Shown here: in pieces, positions 8,349 to 14,702 of the stretch
Numbering within the stretch: position 1 is the first letter of the stretch
How the letters are laid out: every line of letters starts with the position of its first letter
Assembly: GCA_910579515.1 (NCBI GenBank)
Contig: CAJTUV010000005.1
Location: 1 to 64,000, forward strand
From: an uncultured Hungatella sp.
GTDB taxonomy: Bacteria; Bacillota; Clostridia; Lachnospirales; Lachnospiraceae
Direction: 5' to 3'
DNA: 64,000 nt
Position numbers and translations under genes: made by a program
The notes under the pieces: model-generated
Seen by the model: only the letters and a program-made list of their open reading frames with translations
The model's database searches: none
What the model was told of the DNA's origin: nothing

Positions 8349-9710
8349 ATGTATGATGGGAAAACCCGCGCACTATTTGTAAAGTACGCTATACCGCAGA
8401 TGATTGGTCTGCTGTTCAATTCTATCTATTTAATTGTAGATGGGATTTTTATCGGCAATCGTTTGGGTCGGGATGCAATGGCTGCCGCCGCTGTCTCAGT
8501 ACCCTTTATAGAAATATTGATTGCACTGTCAATGGCAGTTGCATCTGGTGCAGGAATTATGATTTCCAGCCAGCTTGGGCGAAAAGAAAATGAAGAAGCG
8601 GTACAGACTTTCAATACGGCCATCTTGTGTTTTGCAGTCATCGGAATATCTATTATTGTCATGGGCAATACTTTTCTTCATTCTTTGGCAGAAGTATTAG
8701 GTTCTACGCCGCAGATTCATGATAAAGCAATCTGTTATCTTCAGTATATTGTCACCTTTTCGCCATTCCTCTTGTTTAGTTTTCTGCTTGGCGGTCTTGT
8801 AAGAAACGATGGATGTCCAGAGCTGGCAATGTTCGCCTTGGCCTTTGGTTCTATCTCTAACATGGCGTTGGATTATGTGTTTATGTACCCGCTAAATATG
8901 GGGATTTCAGGGGCGGCTCTGGCAACAGCAATCGGGCCGGTTTTCAGTGTAGCAATTCTGCTCCCACACTTCTTGATGAAAAAAGGAAATCTTTATTTTA
9001 CAAAGTTAAAAATACAGCCGCACAATATCCGACGCATTTTCATGCTGGGTTTTCCTTCGTTTATCATGGAGTTCACGATTGGCATTATCACATTTGTTTA
9101 TAACTTTGCCATTGTGAAATATGGCTATGGTGAGATTGGCCTTGCGGCATATCTGGTTATCGGATACTTGATGCTGATTATTCTTACTATCTTTTTGGGA
9201 ATGGCTGAGGGCCTACAGCCTGTTTTCAGCTACTTTGCAGGAATAAGTGAAGATGGTAGAAACCAGGATATGCGCCGTTTCGCAACAAAAATCTTTTTAA
9301 GCATTGGCCTCCTGTGCTATCTGTTCATTTTGTTTTTCTCCTCTTATTTTTTCTCCATTTTCAATCCGGAGGATACAGAGCTTATTGCTTTTATGACCAG
9401 CAAGAGCATCGCTTATTTCTGCGGATTTTTCCTGGCTGGATATAATATTTTGATGATTTCCTACTGGCAATCGACTCAAAGCACAAAAAAGGCTCTTTTG
9501 ATTTCTTTATCCCGCAGCTTTATATTTCCACCAATACTAATTTTAGTACTACCAGTTTTTTTGGGTGGCGAGGTGATTTGGATCTGTCACTCGATGGGAG
9601 AAGGACTGACTACCTGCGTCGGACTCATCCTGCTCTTCGGAAACAAAAAAGGCAGAAAAATACAGGGAAGGTTAGGACAAAGTGTATGCTCTAATCGCAA
9701 CCGAAACTAA
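8349..9710 (+). CDS. MATE family multidrug/sodium antiporter
   Basis: A 453-residue integral membrane exporter with about twelve predicted transmembrane helices in two similar halves. MATE features are visible at the N-terminus (YAIPQMIGLLFNSIYLIVDGIFIGN), in LGGLVRNDGCPELAM, in ALDYVFMYPLNMGISGAALATAIG and in the second half (GMAEGLQPVFSYFAG). Such proteins expel cationic drugs or metabolites using sodium or proton gradients. AAGGAGG sits 9 bases before ATG 8349, directly after a terminator hairpin. The upstream NimA-like flavoprotein suggests a drug or xenobiotic response unit. Substrate unknown. Confidence 0.92.
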   Translation: MYDGKTRALFVKYAIPQMIGLLFNSIYLIVDGIFIGNRLGRDAMAAAAVSVPFIEILIALSMAVASGAGIMISSQLGRKENEEAVQTFNTAILCFAVIGISIIVMGNTFLHSLAEVLGSTPQIHDKAICYLQYIVTFSPFLLFSFLLGGLVRNDGCPELAMFALAFGSISNMALDYVFMYPLNMGISGAALATAIGPVFSVAILLPHFLMKKGNLYFTKLKIQPHNIRRIFMLGFPSFIMEFTIGIITFVYNFAIVKYGYGEIGLAAYLVIGYLMLIILTIFLGMAEGLQPVFSYFAGISEDGRNQDMRRFATKIFLSIGLLCYLFILFFSSYFFSIFNPEDTELIAFMTSKSIAYFCGFFLAGYNILMISYWQSTQSTKKALLISLSRSFIFPPILILVLPVFLGGEVIWICHSMGEGLTTCVGLILLFGNKKGRKIQGRLGQSVCSNRNRN

Positions 9711-9740
9711 TATTACTGTTTTCTTTTCATACCCAACGGC

Positions 9741-9890
9741 ATGATATATCAGACCTCAAAGAAAATCCGGCAGGTTTTTGATTACAAGCGGCGCAACGGC
9801 CAGTACATCAGCTCTCATTTCATTTTCGCCCACATGCTCTCACAGTGGGCGCTGTCATGGCATCTCTCGCCTGCGCTGTTCATACTTTAA
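9741..9890 (+). pseudogene. Short orphan reading frame, probable gene fragment
   Basis: A 49-codon frame (ATG 9741, TAA 9888-9890) encoding a basic, aromatic-rich peptide beginning IYQTSKKIRQVFDYK. Its base composition is richer in GC than the decayed restriction genes next to it, and it has no recognisable ribosome binding site. It contains the inverted repeat CGCCCAC...GTGGGCG. It may be the remnant of a transferred gene; no family was recognised and it may be non-coding. Confidence 0.3.
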
Positions 9891-9896
9891 TATATT

Positions 9897-10111
9897 TTAT
9901 ACAAACATCTGCTGTAATAATCCCTTTTTAATCTCTTTCCAAACCTCCAGCTTATCTTTCTTTATCTGGATAGCTTCATCATATGCCGATAAGCAATCAG
10001 CTATTTTTGCTGTTCCTCAATACAAGGAAATCTATATGTCAATCTTTTGATAATCTCAGCAGACAGGTTTCCTTGCCCACCTTGCAAATAAGTTTTCAAA
10101 ATATTTACTTT
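9897..10111 (-). pseudogene. hsdS: Remnant of type I restriction specificity subunit (HsdS C-terminal part)
   Basis: The minus strand reads TYLQGGQGNLSAEIIKRL, then RFPCIEEQQK and a stop; shifting by one base continues IADCLSAYDEAI and KKDKLEVWKEIKKGLLQQMFV to a TAA at 9897. This is the second conserved coiled-coil region and the characteristic end of HsdS. The break sits in a run of five A where six would restore the frame. Both target-recognition domains are missing, so it cannot direct DNA recognition. Confidence 0.85.
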
Positions 10112-10112
10112 A

Positions 10113-10606
10113 TCATATTTTAACCTTTGCAAATTGTCCTACCTGTAATAAAAGCGATCCAGAGCCGCAGGCACAGTCAAAAGCTGATAAAACGTCTGTA
10201 AGTCCTACTGTTGCAAGTCTGGCAACGAGTTTACTCATATTCATAGGAGTATAGAACTCCCCACCTTTTTTACCTGCTGTTGAAGCAAAGTTACCGATAA
10301 GCGTAATATAGGCAGTTCCCAAAATATCAATATCAGTGCCACCCATTTCAAAGCTGATGCTGTCAATTTGCTTTAAAATTTTTCCGATTAGCTTTCCTCG
10401 CTGTTTCAGTTCTCTGCCAAGCTTAGAAGATTTCAAGTCCATATCCTCAAATAACCCTTTAAAAATAAGTGCTTATAGAAGATAAGTCCAAGTATATAGT
10501 TCTTGAACTCATACGCTTCCATAGTTCCCCTTAAATCATTTGCCATTGCCCATAATTTCCCAGCCAGTTCACTGGCTAATTTCTTCTGTTCATTAATATC
10601 TGACAT
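10113..10606 (-). pseudogene. hsdM: Truncated and frameshifted type I DNA methyltransferase subunit (HsdM)
   Basis: ATG 10606 follows AGGAGAAA and starts SDINEQKKLASELAGKLWAM and NDLRGTMEAYEFKNYILGL, the standard HsdM N-terminus. After FYKHL the frame shifts and much of the N-terminal helical domain is missing; the second piece (from about 10470) reads LFEDMDLKSSKLG, later GEFYTPM and the SAM-binding motif region FDCACGSGSLL, and stops at 10113. The catalytic NPPF motif and the rest of the enzyme are absent: the frame joins HsdS-derived sequence right after motif I, which implies a deletion from hsdM into hsdS. Confidence 0.88.
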
Positions 10607-10635
10607 TTATTTTCTCCTATTTTGTTTTTTATATA

Positions 10636-11187
10636 TTATCCTTTTTGAAAATCCTTTCTCTCTCTCAAGACCATTTTTACTATACGTGATCTGTTATATC
10701 TTTGCATAATAACAAACATCAAATCAAATATGGCACTACATATAGATGTTATAAGAAACACACTAAATGCACCAAAGCGCACTGAAGCTACAAGCGGGAG
10801 AAAGCTAAATACAATGTTCGTTTCATGTACTAATTCTGATTGGCACATAGCCTGCGCTATTTCATCCCATGTATGTTTTTTATTTGAAAAAGTATCTGGT
10901 TTGTAAGTAGGCATCTTAGCTTTCCACTTTTTCACTTTTAAAAATTGATACAGCCTGCTTTCCCATGAATGGATCTGATACCATTTCTTTGTATAATTTG
11001 CTCTGTTCTTCATTCCAATATTGTAAAGCAATCCGACAAGTAATCTCATTCCTAAATGATAAGTAATTGTGCCAAAAGTAATAGCCAGTGTTATATATAT
11101 TTCACTATTAGAAAAATGATATAATATAGTTGTAAAAATCGCTATTTTAAAGCAAAAAGCTGTAGTCAAATTCATTACTTTAGGCAT
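10636..11187 (-). CDS. CrtO-like (glycosyl-4,4'-diaponeurosporenoate acyltransferase family) membrane protein
   Basis: An intact 183-residue membrane protein. Hydrophobic segments lie near residues 8-30, 32-55, 120-140 and 143-165. The central soluble part carries the family's hallmarks: LKVKKWKAKMPTYKPDTFS, then H..DEIAQAMCQSELVHE and the end FDLMFVIMQRYNRSR. The named founder, CrtO of Staphylococcus, acylates a carotenoid glycoside, but most Firmicutes members are uncharacterised and no carotenoid genes occur here, so substrate is unknown. It lies between the hsdR and hsdM remnants on the same strand, with its own AGGAGG site, and is the only undamaged gene in this decayed operon. Confidence 0.65.
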   Translation of the reverse strand: MPKVMNLTTAFCFKIAIFTTILYHFSNSEIYITLAITFGTITYHLGMRLLVGLLYNIGMKNRANYTKKWYQIHSWESRLYQFLKVKKWKAKMPTYKPDTFSNKKHTWDEIAQAMCQSELVHETNIVFSFLPLVASVRFGAFSVFLITSICSAIFDLMFVIMQRYNRSRIVKMVLRERKDFQKG

Positions 11188-11222
11188 TTCCTATATCCTC
11201 CTAAAATCCTACTTATGGCTCT

Positions 11223-12051
11223 TTATTGGTACTTATCACAGTTCTGCGTAATAAAGTCTACAAGGAAGAATATCTTTTTTATTCTATCTTCCTGTGATAA
11301 CAACTGGGTGCACTTCCATGAAGTCAAGGTCTTTCCTGAGCCTGTTGTATGGAAGATAAAGCCACCTGCGTTAGTATCAAGTGCTTTTCTTACCAGTGCT
11401 TCTGTTGTATAATCTGATATGGGCGCATAACCATCAAAATCTGCTCTGTGTCACTTATGACCATGTATTTATTAAGCATCTTTGATAGTCTGGACTGGTT
11501 GAAAAATACCGCTGAAAAATCATTTAAATTGTTTATCCTCTCATTGATTTCATTTGTCCAGTAAAACGTGAGTGACTTCAAGATCTTTAATGAATCTGTA
11601 TTTGCAAAGTATCTTGTTTCCACCGCATTAGATACAACAAATATCTGTACGAAATGAAATAACCCTTTATAACTGTGAATCTTGTATCTATCGATCTGAT
11701 TGATTGCTTCTTTTATGTCAATTCCTGCTCTTTTAAGCTCTATTTGTACAATCGGCAGTCCATTACAAAGAATGGTTACATCATATCTATTTTTATATTT
11801 ACCAACAACAGTTACTTGGTTCGTAACCTGATAACGATTATTCTCTGGATATTTGCTCATAAATTCCAGATAGATTCTACTCCCGTCATCCCTGTCCAAA
11901 ACAATCTTATCCCTAAGAATTTTGGCGCACTGGTAGACTGTCTTTCCTGTAAGCTCTACCTTTTATTTTTACAAACTCATAGCCCAAAGGCCGAGTTTCT
12001 TAATAAGCTGTTCCTCAAGCTGTGCTTCTGTGCTTCTGATTGATAACCCAT
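11223..12051 (-). pseudogene. hsdR: Decayed type I restriction endonuclease subunit (HsdR N-terminal part)
   Basis: From ATG 12051 the pieces in three frames read GYQSEAQ, then EEQLIKKLG, GYEFVKIK, then (after an internal deletion) ELTGKTVYQCAKILRDKIVLDRDDG-containing sequence. The longest intact stretch (11390-11899) is the nuclease-domain region: DVTILCNGLPIVQIELKR includes the D...QxEL-type catalytic pattern. A frameshift after MRPYQI is followed by [18 protein letters not shown] with the Walker A motif, and the frame ends at 11223. The helicase and translocase parts are missing. At least three frameshifts or deletions make restriction activity impossible. Confidence 0.88.
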
Positions 12052-12288
12052 TTATTCTATCTCTCCTATCTTATCCTCAAGTTTTTCCATGTCTTTTATA
12101 ATGATAATTGCCTTTTCCGTAAGCTCATACTTTCCTCTTTTCCCCTCAATCGGAAGCAACAAATTATCATCTCTTAGCTGTTTAAATATCTTATTCATGG
12201 TTATAGTGCTTACGCCGATCAAGGGAGCCATCTCCGCTTGGGAGAGTGGATGCTTACTCTTTCATAATATTTCATACTTGTTTTTTAG
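12052..12288 (-). pseudogene. Winged-helix DNA-binding protein remnant upstream of hsdR
   Basis: The minus strand ends at TAA 12052, one base before the hsdR ATG, and reads KYEIL, an in-frame TGA at 12262-12264, then HPLSQAEMAPLIGVSTITM, NKIFKQLRDDNLL and KGKYELTEKAI. This is a helix-turn-helix followed by a wing and a C-terminal helix. The tight junction with hsdR suggests it was the first gene or a regulator of the restriction operon. It is cut at the 5' side and contains a nonsense codon. Confidence 0.6.
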
Positions 12289-12395
12289 ACAACCTCTTTT
12301 TATTAAAAAAAATTATAAAAATAAATATAATTTATAACGACAGCTACAAAAAAAGCACCAAATGAAAGAAGTAACATTTTTTGTTCTAAAACATC

Positions 12396-12553
12396 TTGAC
12401 GGAAATCAATATGTCCGATATTATAATGTCCTATATTAGACCATCTAAAATTATAATAAGGTGGAAAACAGTATGGACAGAGAAAAAGTAACAGCCTAGA
12501 TGACCCATGGATATGCTAAAATAATACAAAAATACGTCCCAACCAATGGTTGA
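12396..12553 (+). other. Promoter-like pair followed by a broken short reading frame
   Basis: TTGACG (12396-12401), 17 bases, TATTAT (12419-12424) is a good promoter match. Downstream, AAGGTGG precedes ATG 12473, but the frame meets TAG after eight codons and then resumes (THGYAKIIQKYVP) to a TGA at 12551-12553. It looks like the debris of a gene start. The 12289-12395 stretch before it is AT-rich with nothing recognised. GGTTGA (12548-12553) and TCAACC (12565-12570) form an inverted repeat that could be an operator for the regulator gene downstream. Confidence 0.35.
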
Positions 12554-12630
12554 ATCTCCCCAACTCAACCATAAGTTTGTATAAAAAACATAGCATCAGG
12601 TGTATCATTCAAAGCGAAAGGAGAAACATG

Positions 12631-13464
12631 ATGAATCAGAAAGAGATCGGAAAATTTATTGCCAAATCTCGCAAAGAGAAAAAACTAACGCAAATGCAGT
12701 TAGCAGAAAAACTGAACATTACAGATAGAGCTGTATCCAAATGGGAAACAGGGAAAAGTATGCCCGATTCATCTATCATGTTAGAACTTTGTAACATACT
12801 GGGAATCACAGTAAATGAGTTGTTGAGCGGGGAGGAAATCGACACAGAAAACATGGAAAGCTACCAAAAAAGATTAGATGAAAATTTGATTACTTTAAAA
12901 AGGAAAGATGAAAATAACATGAAAAAGAATGTTATGATTTCGATTTTATATTCAGGAACTTTTTTGACAGGAATTATGGTATGTCTTATTTGCAATCTTG
13001 CAATATCTGGAAATTTAACATGGTCCCTGATTCCGATCAGTTCCATTGTTTTTGCATGGGTCATATCTTTTCCAAGCATTATACTGGGAAAAAGGGGAAT
13101 CATTGTAAGTTTAATATCCTTAAGTGTTTTTATTATTCCCTATTTGTTTTTGTTGAGCAGCTTGATAAAAGTAAAAGAAGTATTTTCTATTGGTGCAGGC
13201 ATGGCGGTAGTTTCCATCGTATTCTTGTGGATCATCGCCGCAGTGTTTAATCGTATTGGAAAAACAAGAAAATTGATTGCTTTAGGAATTACTTTTTTAT
13301 TAGCCATTCCATTTTTATTTACTATCAATGGAATCTTATCAAACATGATAGCAGAGCCTATTCTTGATATCTGGGATATGCTGTCTATCTTTCTCTTGTT
13401 AATCTCAGCGTTTATTTCCTTCCTTTACGATTATGCGAAGAAAAAGGGATGGATACTACCATAA
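12631..13464 (+). CDS. XRE-family regulator with a C-terminal membrane domain
   Basis: About 277 residues. Residues 5-60 are a classic lambda-repressor-type helix-turn-helix (IGKFIAKSRKEKKLTQMQLAE, then LNITDRAVSKWETGKSMPD and LGITVNELLSGE). After a polar linker with KRKDENNMKKN come about five or six hydrophobic segments (roughly 97-265). Fusion of a cytoplasmic HTH to a membrane bundle suggests a regulator that responds to the envelope or to a membrane-active compound; this is inference. Adjacent ATGs exist at 12628 and 12631; AAAGGAG is 4 or 7 bases away, so 12631 is preferred. The longer frame from 12550 lacks a ribosome binding site. Neighbours are decayed DNA upstream and a convergent methyltransferase downstream. 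Confidence 0.8.
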   Translation: MNQKEIGKFIAKSRKEKKLTQMQLAEKLNITDRAVSKWETGKSMPDSSIMLELCNILGITVNELLSGEEIDTENMESYQKRLDENLITLKRKDENNMKKNVMISILYSGTFLTGIMVCLICNLAISGNLTWSLIPISSIVFAWVISFPSIILGKRGIIVSLISLSVFIIPYLFLLSSLIKVKEVFSIGAGMAVVSIVFLWIIAAVFNRIGKTRKLIALGITFLLAIPFLFTINGILSNMIAEPILDIWDMLSIFLLLISAFISFLYDYAKKKGWILP

Positions 13465-13477
13465 ACCATGCTGCCAA

Positions 13478-14638
13478 TTAAGGATGAGATTCAATCCCCA
13501 CCAGCTCCACCAAAGTGCTCTTTACATGAAGAAACTCCATCATATCTCGAAGTTTCTCTCCATTTGAGGCCGGCTTTCCATCCTTTACAGCCCGAATCAA
13601 AATATTTTTTGGCGTATGCTCCATGTCGATAAACTCCAGAATCTGGGTTCTATATCCATGATTTTCCAGCACCTGGGCCCTGATAGCGTCTGTATAAAGA
13701 GCCGCCATCCTCTCTTTTATCAGCCCATATTGAAAGGCTGGTTCCAGCAGGGCGCAGTCTATCTGCCGGTTAAGCTCATGCTGGCAGCAGGGCACAGAAA
13801 GAATCACAGCGGCGCCCCACTCTATCGCCTTTGCCAGGGCATAATCGGTAGCAGTATCGCAGGCATGAAGAGTTACCACCATGTCTGCCTGTTTCGCTCC
13901 CTCATAGGAAGCGATATCCCCATGATAAAACCTTAGATGCTCAAATCCATATTTACAAGCCAGATGATTGCAGTGTTCTATTACTTCCTTTTTTAAATCT
14001 AACCCTGCAATCTGAATCGAATACCCCATTAGTTCCTTTAAATAATAATATAAGGCAAAGGTTAAATACGACTTTCCACACCCAAAATCAAGAATCCGAA
14101 TCTCTTTCTTCTTTGGCAGTCTGGGCAGAATATCCTCCACAAACTCCAGAAAACGGTTAATCTGCCGAAACTTATCATACCTTGAGCGGACAATCTTCCC
14201 CTCTGCCGTCATAACTCCCAAATCACACAAAAAAGGAATGGGGCTGCCCTCCTCTAAAATATAACGCTTTTTCTGATTATGAGCCAGTAAAGAGGCTTTG
14301 ACAATCTTTGGAGTATTGGAGTTCTGTGAGGCTTTTTTGACCTTTACCGTCTTATTTCCTGACTTGCTCACCAAAACCTGCATAGTTCCAAGGTCAGACC
14401 ACACCTCCATCTGCCTGAAATCCTGGTCTATGGCGTTTTTAAGATAATCTTTTGCCTCCGAAAGGTCCATATTCCTGTGAAACGCCTGGTTCCCCTTCAA
14501 TTCCTCGGCCTGAAATACTAATTTCCCACGGAGAAGAAGAGGTCTCACTTTCACCTTTAAGACCTCTTCCTTTCTTCTGGGATTGCTCAATACAATTCGG
14601 TGTAACTGTTCATTTAAAAAATCTGCAAGTCGTTCCAT
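13478..14638 (-). CDS. SAM-dependent methyltransferase (class I)
   Basis: A 386-residue cytosolic protein. The C-terminal half is a Rossmann-fold methyltransferase with motif I LDFGCGKSYLTF near 183-194, an acidic residue at the end of strand two (AGLDLK), and a VVTLHACDTATD segment near the active-site edge; SVPCCQHELNRQ follows. This pattern matches a family of methyltransferases annotated only generally, often thought to act on RNA. The N-terminal 120 residues (RPLLLRGKLVFQAEE, later QVLVSKSG) look like a separate accessory domain. It is monocistronic and convergent with the XRE gene. The target is not known. Confidence 0.75.
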   Translation of the reverse strand: MERLADFLNEQLHRIVLSNPRRKEEVLKVKVRPLLLRGKLVFQAEELKGNQAFHRNMDLSEAKDYLKNAIDQDFRQMEVWSDLGTMQVLVSKSGNKTVKVKKASQNSNTPKIVKASLLAHNQKKRYILEEGSPIPFLCDLGVMTAEGKIVRSRYDKFRQINRFLEFVEDILPRLPKKKEIRILDFGCGKSYLTFALYYYLKELMGYSIQIAGLDLKKEVIEHCNHLACKYGFEHLRFYHGDIASYEGAKQADMVVTLHACDTATDYALAKAIEWGAAVILSVPCCQHELNRQIDCALLEPAFQYGLIKERMAALYTDAIRAQVLENHGYRTQILEFIDMEHTPKNILIRAVKDGKPASNGEKLRDMMEFLHVKSTLVELVGIESHP

Positions 14639-14702
14639 CTTTAAATTATTTCCTTGAAGTCTGAAATCGGCCGTAAATCAGCCCATGATCTGCAGGCCCC
14701 AA

